Source: Pagrus major
Lineage: Eukaryota > Chordata > Actinopteri > Spariformes > Sparidae
DNA length: 64,000 bases
Reading direction: 5' to 3'
Assembly: GCF_040436345.1 (NCBI RefSeq)
Contig: NC_133232.1
Coordinates: 14,910,220 to 14,974,219, forward strand
Shown: in pieces, positions 48,901 to 61,100 of the stretch
Position numbering within the stretch: the stretch's first letter is position 1
Layout: each line of letters begins with the position of its first letter
Made by a program: the position numbers and the translations under genes
The notes under the pieces: generated by a model
The model's database searches: none
What the model was told of the DNA's origin: nothing
What the model saw: the letters and a program-made list of their open reading frames with translations, nothing else

Positions 48901-51424
48901 TACCAGCACCATGCTGGACAGTAGGTTTGGTGTTCTTGGGGTTAAAGGCCTCACCTTCTCTCCTCCAGACATATTGCTGCTCATTGTGGTCAAACAGCTC
49001 AGTTTTAGTTTCATGTGACCACAGAATTCTTTGTCCATGTGATCAGCAGCAAACGTCAGTCCAGCTTTAAGGTTCTGCGTCTGGATCAAGAGCTTCTTTC
49101 TAACATGGCAGCCTCTCAGCTCATGTTGATGTAAAACACACCTGACTGTGGAGACTGACATCTGTCTTCCAGCAGCTTCTAATTCATTGCAGACTTGCTT
49201 TTTGGTGGTTTTTAGTTGACGCTTGACCATCCTGACCAGTTTTCTCTCAGCAGCAGGTGATAGTTTGTGTTTTCTGATGGTGGCAGTGACACAACTGTGC
49301 CATGCACTTTATACTTACAAACAGCTGTTTGTACAGTTGATCTTGGGACCTGTAACTGCTTTGAAATGGCTCCAAGTGACTTTCCTGACTTGTTCAAATC
49401 AGTAATGTGCTCTTTCAGATCAACGCTGAGCTCGTTAGACTTTCCCATTGTAGTGTTTGTGGCTGAGTCTAATGGCTGTATCAGACAAGCCCGATTAAAA
49501 TGGGTCCAGAAAAGTCACCAGCTGGTATAAATCAGACCCACTCAGAATAAGTTAAGATGCTACACAGATTATTGATTCACACAACTTTCTATAATCACCT
49601 AAATTGATCATTAAAGTTACTGTATGTATATTTATGATCACATGTTCAGAAGATCTATAATAAATTCATTACTGAACCAAACTTCATGAATGTTTTTGTG
49701 ACAAAGTAGTTTGTGTTCCACTCATTCATCACAGAAACATGAGAGCTGTAGGAATCATTGGAGCTGAAGACTGACATGATGAACATGTTCTTTATGAATG
49801 GATGGAAACTTTTCACCACGACTGTATACATATGAATTTTCATGATGAATGATGTTGACCAGGATTACAGAAAATATTCTGTTATGTATAACTGTTATTT
49901 ATTTAGAATGTATATTAGAATCTAGAATGTACATATATCCATCTTAATTAATTAAAAATTTAAATCATGCAGTCAGCTTCATAAAAAGTGGTGATAAAGC
50001 CGTCTGTTACAGCCCAGTGATGACGGTTTAAAACCTACAGGGTGTGACGGTACACAGATGTCACGGTACACTGCTGCTGCAGACGCCTGCTGCTCATTAG
50101 GAACAACTGAAAAAAGACACTGGTGCTCAGAAAAAAACACTTTGTGGATACTCAGGCTTTAATTTATTTATGGTCTCAGACTTTTTGACCATTTCATACC
50201 TGCAGGTAAACATTCCTGGTAGATCACTTTGTATTTCTACTGATTACCTTGCGATCGCTGTTAAGAGAGATGAAATAATTTCTCCCATAGTTGTAGAATC
50301 CTGCCTGTGAGTGTTATAAACCACCGTGGCATCTGAGAAGCCTTAAACTTTACAGATCTGTTACTCAAACTTTACATCCTGGTTCGTATTTCATGTGTCA
50401 GTAGTGCTGAAGCAACCTCCTGTGTTAACCCTAGTTTCTGTCTGAATGCTGTCTGGTGACTCATCAATGTTAGATTACAACAGCACCTGAAATCACAACA
50501 ATCTTTTAAAGAGTCACCATCCCTTCTTCTACAGAAGGAGAAGGACAGAGATATCCCGGTCTGCTCTTTGAATGTTCTTGGGTCCATGTTTCTGACTAAA
50601 TCTTATCCACCCGTCAGAAATATCACCAGCTGAGGATCAAGATCCTGGGAGACTGCTACTACTGTATCTGCGGGCTACCGGACTACAGGGCGGACCACGC
50701 TGCCTGCTCCATCATGATGGGCCTGGCCATGGTGGAGGCCATCTCGTGAGTACAGGGATAAGGGCATCTGCAGCTGGACAGAGCAGCCTGAGATAAAGAT
50801 CAGTTTGATGTGATGCAGTTGATCACTCACTCGGTCCACAGTGTGGATTGATCACTCTGATGGACTGTTACTGACTTCCAGCTGTGAAATAAAGTGTATT
50901 GAACAATGGTTGGCAATGAGAAGTCATTAAGCTCAAATCGATTCTGATGCAACATTTTGTTCAGACTCCAGACGAGGGTGCATGAATGAATTTACTTTAG
51001 CTGTGAGATGGATCAGAGACAGTGTTTGGTGGTGTGGTGATGATTGTAATGAAAACAGAAGCTAGCTGTTGTTCTTGCTCCTTTTGACTTAGTGTGGCTG
51101 CTTTATAAACTAACTACAGGTACGTCCGAGAGAAAACACAGACGGATGTGGACATGCGGGTCGGGGTGCACAGTGGCACAGTCCTGGGCGGAGTGCTGGG
51201 TCAGAAACGCTGGCAGTACGACGTCTGGTCCACAGACGTCACGGTGGCCAACAAAATGGAGGCTGGAGGAATACCAGGGTAAGAACAGTCAGTTGATTCC
51301 ATGCATTACCTCTCTTTTTTAAAAAAGTTACTTCCATCCAGTGTTCAATGTACAATGATTCTGTCAATCTTTCCAAAAATAAACCAAAAATAGTCTCAAA
51401 ATATAGCAACTCCGAGAAGGTCAT

Positions 51425-51475
<51 letters not shown>

Positions 51476-54400
51476 ACACATACACATACACACACACACA
51501 CGTTAATTCATGTCGCTTTTGAGGACTAACCCTCACCCTGACTGTAACCTTGCCCAAACCTTGACCACTGACCCACAAATCAGCTTTTTCCCAATTGGAG
51601 TGTTTTAGTCTGAAATATGTCCCCAAAAGTAGCCTCTGTCCAAATCACACACACACACACACACACACATAAACTCACACTCAGAAGCTTGACATGGGTA
51701 AAGCACATCGTCTCGTGTTGGTTTAGTGGTGCAATAGCTGCAGGTACACAAGCATTCCATATATGACAAAATATCAAATTAAAGCCACAACAAGCTCTAA
51801 AAACTACAAATGTGTTATCGAACAGTCGTCTGTGAGGCCCCGGTAGCGCAGTTGGTAGAGCCCATTCATTCTGAGTGTAAAACAAATCCAACTAGAGGCA
51901 CTCAGTCCCCGTTTATTCAGTCAAGTCTAATCCCATATCAAACTCTATAGCCCTGAATGAAACCACTCATAACTGCTGAACCATAATTTAAGATCACCAG
52001 ATCTCAGATCTGCATCAAGTTGTTCTCACTCACAGAGACCAACCACCTACATACACCTGATGTTTCTCATCAGGATCCATCAGCAGTATTCACTGAGAAA
52101 TGAATGAACATGTTGAAAAACAGCCCATCTCACAATGTTAAAGAGAGTGAGAACAAATGTCCTGGATCTGTCACTTTAACTGGATCAGCACCCCAAGTTA
52201 ATGAGGTCTATTCTGGGCTGAGACCCGTCCTCCATGTGAGTCCAGTGGAAATCTGTTCAGGTACAAGTGACACATTTCACACTACAATGGTAATGTAACT
52301 ATTTTTACTATAAAAAAATAATTCATTGCAGTGTTAAAGAATAAACTAACTAATCCAAGACTAAATCCTGTAACTGAGCATGAATGTTCAGTCGTCATCA
52401 GTTAAGGTCTGTGTGCTCATCTGTCAAATAATCTGAAGTTCTGTGGTAGAAAAACAAATTTACTGCAACATACAAGTATTTCCACTTTGCACTGCGTTTA
52501 TCAAGTCGTCACAGTGAGTATGATTATAAATTCATCTGACTGAATGCATACAACAGCAATAAATCACTTTTTCAAATAATGAGGAGATGATTATGAGGTC
52601 TCTTCATGGCTCTATGAAGTGTGCAACAGCACTTTGATGGTAGCTGGTGGGTCAGTGACCTGTCTCATCCTTGACCTCTCTGTATGTGTGGACCAGTCGC
52701 GTCCACATCTCACAGAGCACCTTGGAGTGTCTTCATGGTGAGTTCGATGTGGAGCCAGGGAACGGAGGTGACCGCTGTGACTACCTGAGGGAGAGGGGCA
52801 TTGAGACCTACCTGGTGGTTGTTCCTAAAGGACCTCTGGGAAAGAATGGCATCAATGGTGTAGTGAGTCAAACCTGCCACACACCCACAGTGCAAATATT
52901 TGGATATTCAAATGCTGCTCACATATTGAGTCAGCTGATGTGCAGTAGTGATGTGAAGTGTACTGTTACATGTAAAGTCACATTTGAATTCCTCATGTTA
53001 CTCAATACTACATTTGAATCTCTTTTTAAAATAAGGAACTGCATGTTGAGCATTTAAAACACATGTATTTGTTCAGTAGTAACCACTCAGTGCTTTGCTT
53101 GTTTCACATTAGAAGCTGTCTGTCACCTCTTCCAATGGAAACTCCCCGCTGCTGATCAACACCACAGAGTGTAACGGCAGTGTTAATACAGCCTGCACCA
53201 CCCCGGAGGAACCAGAAGAGCTGGACACAAGGGTAACGTAGAAATCATCACTTCAGAGTAGAATGTAATGTAGCAAGAGTGACACAGCAGGGTCTTTCTT
53301 ACAGCTCATAATTCAAAAGTGTTGGACCATCAAAATATACGATAAATAATGATAACGTAGCTCATCCTAGGGCCGGACCAGAACCAGTTCTGTTCATTGT
53401 AATTCTTCAGATTAAATTCCAAGGAAAAGAACAACTTCCCACACACACATCACTTCTGCATCTGCATCATGAATCACATCGCATCAGGAAACGTCGACCT
53501 CCATCCATCTGCCCCTCTTCGTCCACTGATCCAGCAGGCTCAGTCGGGTCTTCCAGACATCCCTTTCTCCAGCAACGCTTTCCAACTCCTCCTGGGGAAT
53601 CTCGAGGTGTTCCCAGGCAAAAATGAGTTCTGGGTCTGACCCAGGGTCTCCTCCCTGTTGGACATGCCTGGAAAACCTCCAAAGGGAGGCGCCCAGGAGC
53701 ATTTGATCAGATGCCTGAACCACCTCAACTGGCTCCTTTTGGCGGGGAGGAGAAGCTCCTCACCCTATCTCTATCATCCCTACGAGGGAAACTCATTTCG
53801 GCTGCTTGTATCCACTTTCTCATTCTTTCGGTCACTACTACTACTACTCCTGACCACAGGAGAGGGTCGGAACACAGATGGACTGGTAACTTGCCTTCGG
53901 GCTCAGCTCCCTCTTCAGCATGTCAACCTTTTATTAGTAATCATGCAGAGGTGATAAGTGTGTGCAGGAAGTTTCTATATTTCACTGGAATTTGATTCTG
54001 AGAGGTTTTTGATTCCCTGCACCACAAAGAGAGAGAAGGCAAGTGATGTGCGTGTTGCCTTCGACTCACAGTTCGTCAGATTCATTCACATTCACTTGCG
54101 AGGTTGAAGTAAATCTTCAAGGAGCTTAAGCATAGAGTTCTACTTTGGTGAACTTTGATGCATGAATTTGCGCAGCTGACCAGTTGCAAACTGTCTTGGT
54201 CAATGCAAACGTGTTATCATATAGCTACGATAGCTCACCAACTAACGCCTATATAACTATCAGTAGTTGCTACGTCACTAAGGTTCCACCCCCATGTAGG
54301 ACACACAATATCTGCGTGCCACTATCTGGTCTCTCCAGGTACATAAAGTCATACTAGTAGAAGAGCTTAAAATGAAAACTGCCATCAAATCTGTCACATG

Positions 54401-57400
54401 GCTTCTGCTAACAGCCTGGCTGCTAGCCAAAGAAAAAAACACCATAAGAATCCCAATTTGACCTAGATACCCTGATATTGGTGCTATCATAAAGCAGAGG
54501 TGTATTAATAAGTAGGCAGGTTTTGTTTCGTACTGATCTCGTAGAAAGAATGTCGGTTTTGAGGCGTCTCAAGTCCCGGTGCTAAGAGGAGATACATATC
54601 AACGGGGGAACAGACTTTGACACAACACCGGAGCTCTCCATCCAGTGAATGTCTGTCCGTTGACTCTTGCTTTACCTCTGTTTCTATTACTCTCTCTCTT
54701 CACCTTCTTTGCCTCCTCCATCAGTGGATTCTTTTCTTTTGCAGTGTAGAGTTTCCACAGTTACTCCAGTTGTTCCACTGTTACCTTGGGATAGTGACCG
54801 GGGAAAACAATGCCTCTTCTTGTTTTGATTGTGGAATGGCAGACGTGTTTTCTTTGTGATGTGATTCAACCTTTGTTTGTCCCGGACAGAAATCTGACCT
54901 GATGGCAAACCAAACAGTAAAGTGAAAGTGAGGTTTGTAGAGAACCAACCTATAGACAGGTGGTGTCATTTTTCTGCAGCCATCACACTGTGACATCAGT
55001 ATTTACTGCAGAATGAGAAGTTAAAGCAAAGCAAAGTTGTCTATTCCCAGTTAGATTATATTAGACTATGAGTTCATTTTGTGTTCAATGGTGACATTTT
55101 TCCCTCAGTGCCCAAAATGAGTTCATCCTCTGCGGAGCATGAATCATGTCATGGCAGTTATTTAAGATCATTTTTAGATTTGAATTTGAACTGCAACTAC
55201 AAGGGTCATATGGGCTCCACAGTGGGATCATGAACTTCCACAACTTCATTGTAAAGCATGATGTGAATCAAGTGTTCAGAGGAGGATTGAAGTGTTACAT
55301 GGACAGACCAGCTGGCATAGTTGCTAACCTGCCATTGGTATAGTAAATATCACATATAGAAATGGAATATGTGGGTGTCCCATTTTTTCATTTCTTTCTT
55401 TCAGGTGGTGAATCCGTCGTTTCCTAACCCCCGCAGAAGGCTGCGGCTGCGGGACCTGGCTGAGAGGGTGATCGATGCTCAGGAGAACGAGCAGGAGCTC
55501 AACAAGCTGCTCAATGAGGCTCTGCTGGAGAGAGAGACGGTCCAAGCGTGAGTGAACAGCCACACTCTCTGAGCCATAAAGCACCACTCCTTCTTAATGA
55601 TAACGCTCTCTCATTGTTAGCACATGTCACGTTAGTGACAGAGGACCTGGCTTCGTCACACTGAGCTGAGATCATTCACTCTTCTTGTTGTCAGTTACGA
55701 CACACACAAATAAATGAAAAGTCTCACACATACTCCATACACCATATTGCTTCCTGAGCAAAGTTTTCCTCCTCTGTCTTTAATTTAAGTTATTTAAGTT
55801 ATGAGAGACATATTTTGGATCAGGTTGTCCTCACATGTATCACCTGCTACTGCTATCAATTCTGCAATTTTTACTTTTGCGTCTGCTGGTCGAGCAGCCT
55901 CCTGATGTGAACCACAAATTTACAGACCTGAATTTTATGAAAATGTGTCAGTGCTTGTGTAGAAAACCGTACAGAACCAAAGTGATATTTATTATGGCAA
56001 ATCACTGTCTCGTCTTGTGTCTATCTATTAGAATGCTGGGTAAACTCTGGATAATGTGATACCTTTGTCTTTAATATTTTATATACATGCTGACAGTCTC
56101 TTGTGCCATCAGTCTGAAGGGGAAACACACCAACAGGCTCTCCCTGAGGTTTGTGGATCCAGACCTGGAGACTCGTTACTCGGTGGAGAAGGAGAAGCAG
56201 AGCGGAGCTGCTTTCTGCTGCTCCTGTGTGGTCCTGCTCTTCACTGCAGCCATGGAGGCACTCATAGACCCCTGGTCAGTTCACGAGGCTGGCATGCACC
56301 TTCAGCTCCTCACACCTTTTTATTCACAATTTGGCCAAAATGTGGTTTGAGTTGTTTTCTGGCTAGGGGTAGATGATCCTATTCATATCATTATTGACTC
56401 TGAACTGTGAAGAATCCTCCACACTCATCACTTCTTTAATCAGCACAGTTGTTGTATGTCTTCCTCCATATTACAGTGGCTTGTAGCACAGCCCAACCCA
56501 CTGTAGTATTATTCTGTACAGTATCATTTTCTCTATGCAGCTGTTGATTTAACACAGATGTTGGAGGGTCTGGACTTGTTGACTGCTCCCAGTGCTGTAT
56601 ATTTCTCTCAATATTTCTCTGTGTGTTCACGTGTTGTGGAGCAGGCTGATTGCAAACTACATCACATTTGCAGTGGGAGAAGTCCTGCTGCTCGTCCTGA
56701 CAGTCTGCTCTCTGGCTGCCATCTTCCCTAGAGTGAGTAACAACACACTTTTATACCTTTACACTTTAATGTTATATCATGTGTTCACTACCTGGTAGGA
56801 CCAGGTACCATGCAGCAGCACCTTCAGATCAGTTTCATTTGTATAGCCCAAAATCCCAATCACATTACATTATTGTTGTTCTCATTCATAGATACCAGCC
56901 TCCTAAATACACCTGATTCTTTCATCAAATCCATCAGCATTATTCTCTGAGAAATTAAGAAAGATGTCAAACGCCCTGTCTCACAATGTTAAAGAAAGGG
57001 AGAAAACACTCCTGGATCTGTCCCGTGATCCGCACCAAAAGTAAATGGGGTCCATTTTAACCTGTGTTCTCTATGACTGAGTTTGGTGGTGATAAACACT
57101 CTTATAGCTGTAGCTTTGCTTTGGCACCGTCTGAATCTGCAGCGAGAGGCTGCCCGCCAGTCTGTTTTTGACTCGCTCTGCCAATCGGCACATTCTGGTG
57201 ATGCGGTTGTAAATGAAACGTTTCAAGTGTTTCCACAGACATTCCTGACTTCATTTGTGTTTGCCATTCGAAAGGCAGCAACGCTACATGAGCTGAGCGA
57301 ACTGCTCTAAGCAGACTAGCATGCTGTAGTTGATAGACAACAGCTGGTGCGCTGCCAAATCATTCTGGGTAAAAAACTGTGCACAGGAATTTCTTTTCTG

Positions 57401-58126
57401 CACATGCAAGTATTAGACGTAGATGGGCTATTTGACAGTCTGGCCCAATGCTGAAATGGTTTAATAGGAATGGGAAAGCACTTTGTGACATTTCACTTTA
57501 CCTTGTAAGTTTGAGACTTTTTATTTTACATCTAAGAATATATAATAATAAAAACAATACACAGTAGAACACACGCAAACTAATAGAAGCTTATTAGTTT
57601 TTTTTTGTTGTTTAATAAAGTCGAGTGATTTATTAGAGAATGAGTTGTCGGAGAAAGTGTCAGATGTGAGGTCATGATTTAGAACATTTCTGTTTGTTCA
57701 AGAGTGCCGTCATCTGGATTATCATTGTGTTTATAAACATTTTGGGGCTTTCACTGGCAACCCATGGTAACCTGGTGTTTAATGTACAGTGCTATGGACT
57801 GTGTGTAGCAAAGTCTGCAGAAATCAGTCTTACTGAAAGGGTGCAGAACGCGTGCGAGAGAGCCCTCATGCACCTGACGATTGGACCGTGGGATAGCCCA
57901 AAACCAGCACAGACTTCCTGAGAACACGCCTCAGAATCTTTCAGAATGTGAGCGTGGTCATTGGAAGTGGGTCTGTGGGGTTCGGGTCACAAGATGTACT
58001 GAACAGAGGAAGTCACATACTGAACCAAACTTCCTGTACCAAACGGTTCACAACAAAAGCACGTAGAGTTACCCCTTATGTATATGCTGTTAATATTTAA
58101 TTGCATAAAGGATAGCATAGATTTGA

Positions 58127-58176
<50 letters not shown>

Positions 58177-61100
58177 TGTGAGTGTGTGTGTGTCATGGAG
58201 CAGTATTTTTGATTCCACCTCGTCATGGAAATGTAGATGTATTGATAGGCAGCAGGCAGGCCAGTATTGAGTGCTGCTGTCACAGGATGCACTCAGATGA
58301 GGTCAGTCAGCAGCACACACACACACACACACAGTGAGCCGCTCAATCACATGGACTGAAAAAATGCAGAGTCGCTGTAAAAAATGCTCTGGGCTCTTCA
58401 GTACTTATCAATATCACATCAACTATCACAGTGCAATAAGCCTGCAGTACCATTTCACTGAGCACAGTCCATTAAGAGAGGCACGTGTGACTAAATGTGA
58501 TCATCCTCACTGAACAAGGTCATCAGCAACAGTGACATTTTAACATGACAGCAGAAAAACTAACAACATTAATGATGGCTGCTGCTGAGACACTGAATGA
58601 AATGGAGCCATCATTCATGTGACTAGTGCCACCTGTGCTTAGCCTGCGAGGTCAAGTCAAAATATCTGCTGCTGTTTCCATCCACGCAGTCCTGTCACTG
58701 CAGCAAATACAGCTAGTGGCATATTAGCCATTAGCTGTAGTTATAAATGTGACAGGACAGTGGAAACCGAATTAAACTTTAGCTTTTGAAGTAAAGGGTG
58801 AAGGGTTCAGGCATCTGATCAGGATGCCTCCTGGGCGCCTCCCCTGTGAGGTTGTCCAGGCATGACCAACTGGGAGGAGACCCCGGGGCAGACCCAGAAC
58901 CAGCTGGAGGGGTTATATATCTAAATATCTGACCTGTGAACACCTGGGGATCCCCCAGGAGGAGCTGGAAAGTGAAAGGAAGTCTGGAAGACCCTACTAA
59001 GCTTTGAAATTGTGTTTGTTACAGGTCTTTCCCAAGAAGCTAGTGTCTTTTTCTACTTGGATTGACCACACCCGCTGGGCTCGTAACACCTGGGCCATGG
59101 CAGCCATCTTCATCCTCACCATGGCTAACATCATGGATATGGTGAGCTTCTCTCTAATGTTTCTTACAGCCGCAGAAGGCCAAACCAGTGTGGGGATTTA
59201 TATTTTTTCTAGAAGTACTTTTGTGTGGAATATAAAATGTATAAAATATGAAAGTGTAGCCAGTTTTCAGTGAGCTGTGGACGAGCTGTAGACCACAGAA
59301 GAAACACAACCAGAAAATTGGACTAAAATGATATAAACTCCGGATGTTGCTGCTGAAGCAAAGCTGAGCATGGATGTATTTAAAAAAATAGTATTAATAA
59401 TAATTTATGACTCATGACTTTGTGTCTCTCCATTGTCTAGCTGAGTTGTCTGCCTCGAGTCCCAGACGTAGGCAGCCCCACAGTGGCTCCCTCCTTCTCC
59501 TCTGGCCCTGACGGTTGCCTGGACAACCCCAAATATTACAGCTACATCGCAGTGCTGGCACTGATGGCCACCACCATGCTGGTTCAGGTCAGTCACATGG
59601 TGAAGCTGACACTGATGCTGCTCATCACAGTCGCCACTGGCATCGTTAACATCTACAGCTGGAGGGACATCTTCGACCACTACGACATGGCCCGCTTCCA
59701 GGACTACAGGTGAGGCAGTGTCACTCATCTGTGTGAAGTAGATCATTCTACATGTAACACATGTAACATGCTAGATGAGGTCTTGATGCGTGGTTGGTTG
59801 CATGTTGTCATGTGTTCTATAAATTATCATACAGTAATCTCAGCGTTGAGCACTTTTATCATGACAGAAATTGTCCATATGTCAATGTTCTTCTTGGCAG
59901 GTCATACCTGGTGCCCTCCAAGTTCACAATGACACTTATGATCTTCATTATGATGGTCAGCTTCTATTATTTCTCCCGACATGTAAGTTAATGTCTGCTA
60001 TGTCTTTTTGTATGCTATTAGAGTACCCAAAACAATGTGAAAATAGCAACAATGTGTTAGCAGTTGATATGAAGTTGGAAGCTAAAAAAACATGTTTCTA
60101 AAGTTACTAGAATTGTGTTTTTTCCATATCTAGATGTGGGTGTTAGGGGTGTGATGATAATCCAAATCCATGTTTCAATTTGATTTCCAATTTCACCAAT
60201 TCTGCCGTTAAATTCAGTGATCAATATTGAAAACCTGTTACGATTGATTTTTACATTTCGAATCGATGCTGTGACACCCTGAGTAGGAATCCATGTGATG
60301 TACTGCGCAAAGCATTTCAGGTGTCAGGAACACTTACAGAGTGTAATTTAACCTGAATATCAACACACAGATCCTCTCAACAAGCCCCAAAATTGAAACA
60401 AGCTCCTCACTGATCTCTAGAAGTTACCCATGATCTGTTTCTGTCTGTGACTGAACAGGCTTAAAACAAGTGTCTGTAGTGCTTTGATAGACAGGCCTTA
60501 TGACCACAATGTCGCTCGACTCCATCTTTGTTGGATCCAGTAAAGGTGAAAAAAAAACTTTGAAAATGCACACCATTTGAACCAGGAGTAAAAGAAAATA
60601 GAGAAAAAGCACAAACATTTACAGCAATGGGTGACATCTCTCAGAGCTGATGGGTTAAAATCTGAATACTTATCTGCCTACAGTTTCCTGATATTGAGTT
60701 GTCTGTTCCTTACAGCAGCGTGGTCTATCCCTGCATCCCAATACCTATACTAACATACTAGTTAGTATGCCAGAAAAAGATTTAGTATGCCAAAAATACC
60801 AGGATTTCCAACTACATCCAGATTTCTGACCCACAATCCTCTGCACAGTGGTAGATACATCACATACATTCTTTATACTCCAACATTTTTTGCTAAGACT
60901 GCAACCGATATAGGACCAAGAGGGTCAAAGTTCAAGGCGCACTGTCATGACAAAGTGGTATGTCCCAATTCTGTACATGCTGCATGCAAGTATGTACTTG
61001 TAAAATAAAAAGTAAGTGATTGGAATGCACCCTATAACTTCTATGAGAGGCAGTGAAGGGTCCATGACTTTAACCTGGATACAGGTGTCAGGACAGAGAC

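Noticed and set aside
51838..51862. possible tRNA gene
   Set aside because: Only an A-box-like 5' part; no anticodon arm, B box or closing acceptor stem follows.
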